Assembly: GCA_017893485.1 (NCBI GenBank)
Contig: CM030366.1
Location: forward strand, 45,754,283-45,818,282
Length of the DNA: 64,000 nucleotides
Direction of reading: 5' to 3'
Origin: Hemerocallis citrina
Taxonomy: Eukaryota > Streptophyta > Magnoliopsida > Asparagales > Asphodelaceae
A program made the position numbers and the translations under genes. This document shows, piece by piece, positions 33,542 to 44,535 of the stretch; position 1 is the stretch's first letter, and the number at the start of each line of letters is the position of its first letter. Under the pieces are notes generated by a model. That model saw only the letters and a list, made by a program, of their open reading frames with translations. It was not told the DNA's origin and did no database searches.

Positions 33542-35200
33542 ATTTTTTTTATATATTTTTTTTATTTTTTATTTAAAAAGAAGAAGGTGGAATACGGCCA
33601 CCCTATTTCATCAATAAGAGGTTAATAAAATATCCGAGAGAACTGGAGATTGTACAAGAGACTACAAAGTAGGAATAAAACATAAACCTCCAATAAAGCC
33701 CTGAAGTGGATACGATTATACAGAAAGCAAACTGTGAAGGAACCGTTGTTCTTTAAACCCCAAGATTTCTGAACTGGGCTGTATAGGTACTTCACCCTAG
33801 TTTGTGCGATGTATTCTTTGAGGGCTCCAAGCCTCAACCTGGCCTCCAGACTTAGCCGAGCTTTAAATGATGGTTTCCATTTACCCCTCCTCCACGTCTT
33901 GGCCACGGAGATGTGTGTTTGAAAGTTTGCTCGTATAGGTTCGGGAACATCTCTTTAAAAGGGTGAGCATTGTACATTTTTCCCACCAGAATTTGGTCGA
34001 CAGGTCATTCCTTATAAATAATGTAACCCCGTGACGAACGGCTCATGGGTTCGGACAATCCCATTCCAAAACCATGAAACCCTAGCCCCCACCTGGAAAC
34101 CTAAACTTCATGTTCCTTTCCCTTGCAAGTAATATTGAATGAATTCTTGCAAACTTTCACCATTTGGGTGAAACACTTTCCACTACCATTATCCAAGAAG
34201 AGCAAGATTCAAGTCTCTCATATCAATGATGCCCAGTACTCATGAACTTTCTTCATGCACGCCTTTTCTCATCTGATCAGGTGGTATCCTCCCATATCAT
34301 TGTCAGCCCCTTTTCACATAAATCTCTTCCGGATGCAATCAATTCTATGGATCACCCACTTTGGCAATTCAAAGAAGGACATGTTGTATGTAGGTAGATT
34401 AGACAAAACTGAGTTGATCAGGACCACTCTTCCTCCAAGCGAGAGGGATTTTCCATTCCATCTGGAGAGTCTAGCTTCCACTTTGTCAACGATTGGTAGC
34501 CAATCAGACTTCTTGAGTTTTCCTGGTCTGAGAGGTTGACACTGGTACTTGATGGGGAAGCTTTCCAGTTCACAATTGAGGATTGTAGCGTGTGATTTCA
34601 CTTCTGATCGTGAAAGAGCAATAGGGGCCAAAGCACTTTTTTGGTAGTTAACCCTTAACTCGGACCATGCCTCAAAGCAGTGGGATATGTTAGAACAGAT
34701 TGTATTCGCCTTGTCTTTATTGCCGAACAATATCATATCATATGCATATTGTAAAATCGTACTACCCTGGCGATTCCTACCAAAAGCCACTGAGATGTCC
34801 ATCCCTATTACTTGTAGTTGTCTAACTTGGCCTTAGCCACAGTCCTCAACCAGTGTAAATAGAAGGGCTGAGAGTGGGTCCCCCTGCCTGAGCCCTTTCC
34901 TACAAGAAAAGGGCAGACCCATCATTCTGTTTACTGAGATGGATGTTTTACTTGAACACAGGCAGTGACGGATCCATCTGTTCCATCGGTCCCCAAATCC
35001 TCTACCTTTGAGCGTTTGTAGTAAGCACTCCCACTCCATTGCGTCATACGCCTTCTCAAAATCCAGCTTCAGCAAAAAGCTTTTCTCCCTGGAGCATTAT
35101 TCGAGCCGATCTGAGTAATGGCCTCCTTCACCTCCTCTTTCGTGAACTAGGCCTCTATATCTCGCAAAATCTCAGTTGTGTTATGTTGGATGTCGTTTCT
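33542..35200 (-). mobile_element. L1-type LINE remnant, minus strand
   Basis: Read right to left: EVKEAITQIGSNNAPG (about 35140-35090) jumps directly to LLKLDFEKAYDAMEWE (35075), so the RT segment between them is deleted. Next are GLRQGDPLSALLF (about 34880), the catalytic box as LQYAYDMILFG (about 34745; YADD has become YAYD), RLSRWNGKSLSLGGRVVLI, then MRDLNLALLG and a downstream WGLKNNGSFTVCFLYNRI (zf-RVT-like) near 33720. It ends in a T-rich stretch at 33542-33580, the complement of a poly(A) tail. The endonuclease is missing. Frames are 34833-35075, 34314-34802 and 33622-33906. Confidence 0.88.
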
Positions 35201-36326
35201 TTTTTATCTAAGGACATGCAATAGAAGGGAGTTGTGACGAAGTATGAGCAAACATGAGTATGAGGACTCTGTCGGGTGGAGTGAGATGAGTCTCCAAGAT
35301 TCCTGGACTATGAATAGTTGGGCGGTGGAATTCATGATTACAAATATTCGGGCGGAGTGAGATGAATCTCCAGAATTCTTGGACTAAAGTGACATCCACC
35401 GACATCCAAGTCACTCCGACTTGCCTTCTAGAGATAGCGTACCCTTACCGGACAAAAAATACTAGAATGCAAGTCCAACCTAGCTCATTCCCAATCCACA
35501 ATCTTGTCAGCACCCTGGGTCCTACTCAGCCTCTAGAACTCTAACCAACTCGGGCGTCACACACCAAACAACTCTAGGGTTATCTACGGCCACCCTAAAA
35601 ATCCAAATGATAAAATAACAGGAGTTGCCACATCTCGGAGAATCCTAAACCCTAACATAACTCGAAGGGTTCCCTTGCCTCCCACAAGTCTAATCATATA
35701 ATCATTACTGTCCTCTTACAATTCTCCATTTTAAATAACAATAAACTCTATCAATTATTAGAATTAAGAGAGCTAATCTTCAACTAGTTATAAATTGATT
35801 AAATTGATCTCTCTTATCCCAATTCTATGTCTCTACTAAAGATTCAACCCAACCCGAAATTTAATTAACCCAAATATGAAACTAATCAAGTCTTAAATAA
35901 GAAATTAATCAACCCTTAACCTGAAATTCATAAACCTCTATATCTGGAATTTATTATATCTGAATCAAAAATTAATTAAATCTAAAATATGAAGTTAATC
36001 AAATCTAAAACTGTAACATTAAATCTAAATTTGAGATTATCTACATCTATATTTGAATCATAATTAGATCAAAATCTGAAACTAATTAACTCCAAAATTT
36101 GAAATTAGTGAAATTAGTTAAATATGAAATTATTCTAATCTAAATCCATTATCTGGAATTAACAAACAATCAAATCCTAACTTAATCAACAATCAGATCT
36201 TAAATTAATCAACACCACTTTTAATCTAAAACAACAATCAAATCCTAATCTAAATCAGAACCCGAGCCTACACTCATGTGCAACCCGTACTAAATTAAGC
36301 CCGGACCCGAAAATATTTTAACTAAG
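35200..36326. other. Unassigned DNA with short degenerate repeats
   Basis: 35270-35390 holds two copies of GAGTGAGATGARTCTCCARR about 78 bp apart. 35860-36250 is AT-rich with many variants of AATTAATCAAATCTAAAAT and ATCTGAAATTAAT. Some phrases (CTCCAGAATTC, ACCCTTACCGGAC) recall the solo LTR at 50598-53296, so part may be an old relative of that LTR. No coding frame. Confidence 0.45.
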
Positions 36327-36946
36327 TGTCACGTCCCGCTTCCCAAAAATACAGAATGCAAGCACGTGATATTGGCCCAGCGAATAGCGTCATTCATAAG
36401 CTTTTATCGATTCAACTCAACAATATAACAAGAAAACGATACAACCACGCATGCAATGAAAAGATAACCACGTGAATAAAAATACTTGAAATTCAAGCAT
36501 GAAATAACCAAATATAATAATAGTCCAATATCTGGAAACAACAATAACAATATTCGGGTCAAAAGCCCACAATACAAAGAAATAACAATGTTCAATTATC
36601 TAAGTTCTCCTAACAAAACAATAATTATTTAGGCGACGATGCAATCAACTATTTCACCATTACTATTCTCCAAATCCATTAGATAATACTCCTTGATTAC
36701 ATGTAAGCTCTTCATCTAAAAAGAGAGAATAATGTGTCCTCAGTGCAAATCGTGGATAGCAAGTAGAGAAACAGGAAAACAATGACAATAACGATATAAC
36801 AATGAATTCAGTGAACGATAGAATTAATAGCATTGAACAATGGAAAAATGATAATAATGTAACATGCGATAACGATGATCAACAATAATAATAATAATAA
36901 ACAATAGCAATAACGATAAACAATAACGATAATCATGTTCAATAAC
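36327..36946 (-). repeat. E4 3' LTR, distal part
   Basis: Reverse complement of the typical LTR end (GGGAAGCGGGACGTGACA). A micro-exon homologue on the minus strand (about 36715-36660) reads NQGVLSNGFGE-stop after CTCTTTTTAG, matching LTR-B. AATAAC-rich repeats fill 36780-36946; ATAAC (36942-36946) is the left copy of the E3 target duplication. Confidence 0.85.
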
Positions 36947-39900
36947 TGTAACCCCTGTTTTCGCAAATCCGTAATTTCTTTATATTTTCTGTATTTAAAA
37001 TTTTTGTAATTTATTTTTCCGCTTTCAAATTAATTTTTTTTTGAAATGTATTTTTTTGAATCTTCCATTAAAGCCTATTTTTTCATCAATAATTTTATTT
37101 GTAACTATTTCCTATGATTTTTATACGAATCTTATTATTGTCATTATTGCATGGGTTTCTATTATTATTACTATTATTATTTTTATCATTTATCTTATTA
37201 TTATTGTTGTTATCAGTATTATTATTATTACTGTTATTTCAATACTATTATTATTATTATTGTTACTGTTATGTTTTTATTATTCTTATTAGTATTTCAA
37301 TAAAATCCCAATTGTATATTTTTGTTGGATATTTTATTTTCCTAAAACCCCTAACCCATTTATCGCCCATTAACCCTATAAACCATCTGTTAAATATAAA
37401 CCCATTTAACCCCAACTACCCTATTTAAAACCCTATTTTCCTTATTGGATATTTTCCGTAAAACCCCACCCTATTTCTTATTGGATCCAACCCCAAACCC
37501 GTTTAACCAATACACTATAACCTAACCCCTATACCCGTTACCCATTATCAACCAACCCCTACATATATATTCTATAACCCTACCCATGTTAACCTACAGC
37601 CGTCACCACCCTAACCCATCCTGCATATTTACCTCGGCCATTTCATCTTCCCCCTACCTCTCCCTGCGTCCACTGCAGCCATCGACTTCTCCTTCAACAC
37701 TGCTCCGCACCTCGTCTCCCTCCTTCCCTTCTCGTCTCCCTCATCCCGGTGCCCGCCTGCCGCGACGTTCCTCCCGAGCGCCGCGCGCCACACCAGCACC
37801 TGTGTCAACCGCCTTTCCGGAACCCATCTCCCATCCTTGCTTTCCCCCTTGATCTTCCGACACCTCATCCCCAATCACCTCTCCTCTGACCCCCCTGTGC
37901 TCCTCCCCATCGCTCCCTGCTCCGCCCTGCACCTTGTGCCTCTGCCGTGATCCTACAACAACCAGCGACCCTCCCTGCGTTGTTCTCCCCTACAACAGCA
38001 GCACCCGCCGGAGCTCTCCCCCTCTTGCTCTTCCTCGATGCGAGGACAGCAACGATAACAGCTAATCACAGCCGCTGTCGTCGCCCCATGCTCCTCTATT
38101 CATCGCTCTGCCGCAGCAAGTCAGCCGTGCCGCTATCCCCTGTACGCGTCCTCCCTGTCTCGACGAGCCGTAGACAGCAACTGCCCGCAACCTTATCTAC
38201 CTCTCTCCCTCTTGCTCTATTGGTGGTTGTGTGGGTATGCGTGTTGATTCGGGGTTGTGTTCGTGTGATCGTGAGTTGTGTTCATTTGTGGTTCATGATT
38301 TGTTCGTGTTTGAGTTCATTGCCCGGGAATTCGTTCCCGTTATTCTTGCTCTTGCTTCGCCGTTTCCGTCGTCGTCTCTCAGGAAAGTAACTTGTATTCT
38401 TTTCTTGTGTAATACAAGTACTAAATACCGCATGTAGTGTAGTTGGGTTCTAGAGACAACTCGTGTGTGAATCCTCTGTTATATATTGTCTCTATGATGC
38501 TGATTCGACCACAGTTGCCTCACGACATACATAACATGAAATAACCTAGGGATGACCACTTCTTATTGTGTACATGCATGCTATTTTGTGATATCGTGTG
38601 CTTGATGTGTTATTCGTGCTATACTTGTCGTGGACTTGCAAAATACCCTATATCATGTTGCTTGGACATCTAGTACACTATATTTCATGTTTTGTTTGAT
38701 TTGGATGAGTTTTATATGAACTAGGTGATTTTGTGTTCGAAGAATAATTCTGTATTTTCTGTTACCTTGCTTTTGATAAGTATTTTATACCCTATTAAGG
38801 TCAGTATATGAAAATCTTTTGTGAACATGAACTGTAGAGAAATCTGTCTATTTTCTAACCCTTTTGACGGATCTCAATTTTGATTTACGAGTTGTGAGTT
38901 GTGCCTATTTTACTACAGAAATGTAGAAAGATTTCCAGATTTTGTTTTCCACGAATTGGAAGAGTAATCTATTTTTATCGTGATATTAAAAGTATTATTT
39001 TGATCCGATATTTTGGACAATACAAGTAAACATGATTGGGATTAACCCTAAATTTTTGTGGATTTATTTAATGTATTTTACAAACCGTTCTATGTTTCCA
39101 AACAACTACTATACTAGCAGATTTTTCTTGCTGTTCAGTAAAGAACTTGATTTTCGACCTAATTATACTTGCTGTTTGCAAAATATTTGTTAATATGAAA
39201 GTTAGCCTACTATGTCTATTTTATCACCCTTTTGGCGGATTTGGATTTCGATCTGTGGTTAATGAGATATTGCTATTTTTGTACTGCAGTGTTTGCGATT
39301 TCAGATTTACTAAAGTGTCGCGTCTTGCTAATTTCTGATTTTACTTGACTACTCTATTTTTGTTGGAAAATTTTGAAATTTGACTTTCTATTACTATACA
39401 TATAGGAGAATACTCCAGATTTTTCGTGGATTTAGTTAATGAGTTTTCATGCTTTATTCCTGACTTTGAATAGAGACTACTGATTTCTGGCTGAACACGT
39501 TTTCTGGTTTCAATTCAGTTTTGACTCACATTTTTGTGAAATACTATATGACTTATACATATTCGTTGAATTCGGCCAGGAGTCTATTTTCCATGTTCTT
39601 TGACGGATTCAGATTTGCATATTCGTAGCAACGAGAACCCCAGCTTTAGTGCAGTACTGTTTTACTGTCATGAACTAGATTTTTCATTGTATTATCCTGT
39701 TATGAGTTATCTTTCACTTGAACATGTTCATTCTTCATCTTGAACCTGTTACTTGTTTATATCATGTTATTCTTGCTCTATTTTATGACACATCCATGCA
39801 TGTTTTCTAAAATAAAAAATAACCAAGCCGAGGTTAAGGGTAACATCTAGTAGTGGAAAATATAGAAATGTGTACTGAGAAGAGGACTCGTGTCCTGCCT

Positions 39901-40794
39901 ATTACGTGTTCATGACTACATGATTCACGATCTTGTTACCTGAATGCATACTTTTCTATAGAAAGGTGTACTCGGAAGGGAACCACTAGGTTCTACCTGT
40001 ACCTGTTTACCTGATTACCTGACTACATACTTCCCTATAGGAAGGTGTACTCGAAAGAGAACCACTGGATTCTACCTGTTTCTATTTTCTATTATCCTGA
40101 TCCTTGAATACACTGCCTTATGGACTCCACTACGAAATCTAAACGTAATTTGTTTGAATGTAGCAACCATGTGATAAAAATTTGGGACGCATGAAGTGCT
40201 GCCTATATAGTAATAATACAAGACTTGACATAACCTGATACGTGTTACATGCTACCTATACCTGTATACCTGTTTACCTGTACCTGATTACCTGTATACC
40301 TGTTACATGTTTACCTATTTACCTGTTCATCTGAATTCATGTTTACATGCTTGCTTGACACTAGATACGTGCAACCTGAACCTGTTAGTATATCATGTTA
40401 CTTGATTTATTAATTGCAGAGCAGGATGATCAGCTGCTAGATGGAGTTGGTGATATGAGATATTAGTGCTGGAATTATGCATTTATTATTATTATTTCTA
40501 TTGCTTAATTGGAATAATGTATCTATACTTGGATTTATTTTGTATTGGGCGTGACCCAGAATATTGACTTGTCCAAATTTGATTTATTTGAGATTATTAT
40601 ATTTTGGTTTCAGGTAAAATTCTGTTGGTATTGATTCATAAATGCATGTGTGGCTGACTTTTCTTGCTTCTAACTCTGATTATTCTTGTGAAATATTGTA
40701 AAGATCCCGACAGCTTATGGATTATGAAAATTATTCGCCGGGCTTAGTCACTTATTCTTATTCCGTATTCTCTTTTGGGAAGCGGGGTATGACA
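36947..40794 (+). repeat. E3 5' LTR (3848 bp)
   Basis: TGTAACCCCTG ... GGGGTATGACA. ATT tract (37155-37270), TATA region (37563), C-rich leader with a 147-codon frame (37947-38390) ending PGNSFPLFLLLLRRFRRRLS, donor-like CAG|GAAAGT (38383), repeated CTTCCCTATAGGAAG/GAACCACTAGGTTC blocks (39950-40080), ACCTGTTTACCTG array (40240-40390) and micro-exon (40419-40466). Compared with the 3' copy about 160 bp is deleted just upstream of the acceptor near 40409. Confidence 0.92.
37947..38383 (+). CDS. Putative first exon of LTR-borne ORF (E3 5' LTR)
   Basis: Open frame, Ala/Leu/Val-rich, with a hydrophobic run LALLVVVWVCVLI (about residues 90-103) and the conserved C-terminal PGNSFPLFLLLLRRFRRRLS. 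Splicing after CTCTCAG (38382) joins in phase to EQDDQLLDGVGDMRY-stop at 40419. Start choice is uncertain because upstream sequence varies between copies. No family is recognised; it could be a structured leader instead of a protein. Confidence 0.35.
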
Positions 40795-40804
40795 AGGTTT
40801 TTAG

Positions 40805-40818
40805 TGGCATCAGAGCAC
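40805..40818 (+). promoter_or_regulatory. E3 primer-binding site (tRNA-iMet)
   Basis: TGGCATCAGAGCACC, 10 bases after the LTR end; two small changes from the canonical site. Confidence 0.85.
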
Positions 40819-41735
40819 CAGGTTTGGCTAATGTATTAGTTTGACTGATATATTAGACAAGCTCGGCTCGATCTGGGATCGACACAACAGTACACAGACT
40901 ATGCATGCATGAATGAATTATAATCAACATTGATCTGAATACTAGTTTTATTCCATTCATTTTGATCTCTTCTTATTCAATCCCTTGATTCCTTGATTCT
41001 TCCGTCTTTTTTAGTCGTCCTCTTTGATTGATTTCTTCTTGGGTGTGAATTCATTTCTTTTCGTATCCATACTCCTTAATTCTTGTGTCATCCATTCTTT
41101 TCTTCTTGCTTGGTTCTTCGATTGGCATTGTTGGATCTTCTTGATCGATCAGAGTGGTGCAACGGAAGCGTTGTAGGCCCATAACCCATAGGTCCCATAA
41201 TTCTCTTAATTGTTTCTCCTTCCCTGCATTGTTGCTTCTTTCCATCCCTTGTACTCGTCTTCATCTATCAACTCATTGGCTGGTCTAACGCTTCCTTGTC
41301 CATCCTTTCTTCGATTCTAGCTCTATCTATTTCTTCATCTCTTTGCTTTGTTATCTTGCAAGTCTTGTGTTGTTTCTTCTTCATTTTGATACCGGTTACT
41401 TCTTTCTTGCATTCTATCTTGCCATCATGCACCTATTCATTATTTGATTCAATTCTTCCTTATCCTTTCTCTCTTTGATTTCAGTTCTACGTACTCCCTA
41501 TCTTACTTTGTTATCTTGTGTTGTTTCTTTTCTTTTGATACTGTTTATTTTCTTTATGCATTTCATTTGACCTCATTGTTATCTTCTTCCTTCTTTTTCT
41601 GGTATTGCCACTGCTTTGTTCCTTCCCCATTAGCCCTCTGCTTTGTTACCCTTCCCCGAGTTTGCTTTTGCCCTATCCTATGTACCGCCTAAGAAAATTT
41701 CGAGTACAAAATTTTGTTGTAAGGTGGGTAGGATT
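40819..41735 (+). other. E3 interior: non-coding, gag-pol absent
   Basis: Collinear with the E2 interior without its Copia insertion: shared leader, tRNA-iMet fragment (41148-41195), T/C-rich stretch, AAAATTTCGAGTACAAAATT near-palindrome (41694) and AAGGTGGGTAGG polypurine tract. It provides the empty site for the Copia solo LTR of E2 near 41615. Frames here are low-complexity. Confidence 0.85.
41148..41195 (+). other. Fragment of initiator tRNA-Met inside E3
   Basis: ATCAGAGTGGTGCAACGGAA followed by the GGCCCATAACCC anticodon arm and AGGTCCCA. It sits 353 bases after the LTR end (357 in E2). It keeps GCGT after the D arm where E2 has GCAT, so the two copies decayed independently from a better tRNA match. 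Confidence 0.85.
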
Positions 41736-44535
41736 TGTATCCACTGTTTTCGCAAATCCGTACTTTCTGTGTATTTCTTGTATTTAAAATTTTTGTAAAT
41801 TAGTTTTCCGCTTTCAAATCATTTTTGTTAAATTGTATTATTTTGAATCTTCCATTACAACCTATTTTTTCATAAATAATTTTATTTGTAACTACTTCCT
41901 ATGATTTTTATACAAATCTTATCATTGTTATTATTACCTGGGTTTCTATTATTATTACTATTATTATTTTATCATTTATCTTATTATTATTATTGTTATC
42001 AGTATTATTATTATTACTGTTATTTTTAATACTATTATTATTATTATTGTTATTGTTATTATTTTTATTATTATTTTTAGTATTTCTATAAAATCCCAAT
42101 TGTATATTTTTATTGGATATTTTATTTTCCCAAAACCCCTAACCCATTTATCACCCATTACCCAATAAACCATTTGTTATATATAAACCCATTTAACCCC
42201 AACTACTCTATTTAAAATCATATTTTCCTTATTGGATATTTTCCTTAAAACCCCAAACCCTATTTCTTATTGGATCCAACCCAAAACCATTTTAACCAAT
42301 ACCCTATAACCTAACCCTTACCCATTATCAACCAACCCCTACATATATATTCTATAACCCTACCCATGTTAACCTACAGCCGTCACCACCCTAACCCATC
42401 ATGCATATTTACCTCAGCCGTTTAGTCTTCCACCTACCTCTCCCTGCGTCGACTGCAGCCAGCGACCTACCCTGCAGCGATGCTCTGCTGCTCCGCACCT
42501 CATCTCCCTCCTTCCCTTCTACACTCCCTCAGCCTGGTGCCCACCTGCCGCGACGTTCCTCCCGAGCGCCACGTGCCACACCAGTACCCCGTCAGCCGCC
42601 TCTCCCAAACCCATCTCCTATCCTTGCTCTCCCCCTTGATCTTCCGACACCTCATCCCCAGTCTCCTCTCCTCCGACCCCCCTGTGCTCTTCCCCACCTC
42701 TCCCTGCTCCGCCCTGCACCCTGTGCCCCTGTCGTGATCCCGCAGCAGCTAGCGACCCCCCTGCGTTGTTCTCCCCTACAACAGTAGCACCCACCGGAGC
42801 ACTCCCCCTCATGCTCTTCCACGATGCGAGGCACAGCAACGACAATAGCTAATCACAGCTGTTGCCGTCGCCCCATGCTCCTCCAGCTGTCGCTCCACCG
42901 CAGCAAATCAGTCGTACCGCTATCCCCTGTACGCGTCCTCCCTGTCTCGACGCACTGCAGACTAGAACAGCCCGCAACCCCCTCTCCCTATTGCTCTCTT
43001 GGTGATTGTGTGGGTGTGCATGTTGATTCGAAGTTGTGTTCAAGTGATCGTGAGTTGTGTTCGTTAGTGGTTCGTGATTTGTTAATGTTTGAGTTCGTTG
43101 CCCAGGAATTCGTTCCCGTTATTCTTGCTCTTGCTTCGCTGTTCCCATCGTCGTCTCTCATGCAAGTAACTTGTATTATTTTCTTTGTGTAATACAAGTA
43201 CTAAATACCGCCTGTAGTATAGTTAGGTTCTAGAGACAACTCGTATGTGAATCCTCTATTATATATTTTCTCTATTGTGCTGATTCGACCATAGTTGCCT
43301 CACGACATACATGACATGAAATAACCTAGGGATGAGCACTTCTTGTTGTCTACATGCATGCTATTTTGTGATATCATGTGCTTAATGTGTTATTAGTGCT
43401 ATAGTTATCGTGGACTTGCAAAATACCCTATACCATGTTGCTTGGACATCTAGTACACTATATTTCATGTTTGGTTTTATTTGGATGAGTTTCACATGAA
43501 CTAGGTGATTTGTGTTCGAAGAATAATTCAGTATTTTCTGTTACCTTGCTTTTGATCAGTATTTTAGACCCTATTAAGGTCAGTATATGAAAATATTTTG
43601 TGAACATAAACTGTAGAGAAATCTGTCTATTTCTAACCCATTTGACGGATCTCAGTTTCGATTTACGAGTTTTGAGTTATGCCTATTTTACTACAGAGGT
43701 GTAGAAATATTTTCAGATTTTGTTTTTCACGAATTCTGAAGAGTAATCTATTTTTATCGTGATGTTAAAAGTATTATTTTGATCTGATATTTTTCACAAT
43801 ACAACTAGACCTACCTGGGATTAACCCTAAACTTTTGTGGATTTATTCGATAAGTTTTACAAACCGTTCTATGTTTCCAAGTAACTACTATACTAGCAGA
43901 TTTTTCTTGCTGTTCATTAAAGGACTTGATTTTCGACCTAAATCTACTTGCTGTTTGCAAAATATTTGTGAACATGAAAGTTATCCTACTGTGTCTATTT
44001 TATCACCCTTTTAACGGATTTTGATTTCAATCTGTGGTTTGTGATATATTTCTGTTTTCGTACTGCAGTGTTTGCGATTCAAGATTTACAAAACTGTCGT
44101 GTCTTGTTGTTTTCTGATTTTACTTGACTACTCTATATTTGTTGGAAAATTATGAAACTTGATTTTCTATTACTATACATATAGGGAAATACCCCAGATT
44201 TTTTGTGGATTTAATTAAGGAGTTTACATGTTGTTTTCCTAACTTTGAATACAAACTACTGATTTATGGCTGAACACGTTTTCTTGTTTCAATTCAGTTT
44301 TGACTCGCGTTTTTGTGAAATACTATATGACTTATATATATTCGCTGAATTTGGTCAGGAGTCTATTTTCCAGATTCTTTGACGGATTCATATTTGCATG
44401 TTTGTAGCAACAGAAATCCCTATTTTAGTGCAGTATTGTCTTGCTATCCTGAACTAGATTTTTCGTTGTAATATCCTGTTATGAGTTATCTTTCACCTGA
44501 ACATGTTTATTCTTCATTCTGAACCTGTTAATTGT
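41736..44535 (+). repeat. E3 3' LTR, first part
   Basis: TGTATCCACTG start, collinear with the 5' LTR. It carries the C-rich leader (42400-43140), ending GNSFPLFLLLL-like, and donor-like GCAAGT (43161). Broken at 44535 by an inverted solo LTR. Confidence 0.9.

Noticed and set aside
41908..42173. Asn-rich open frames on the minus strand
   Set aside because: Translation of the ATT tract in the E3 3' LTR.
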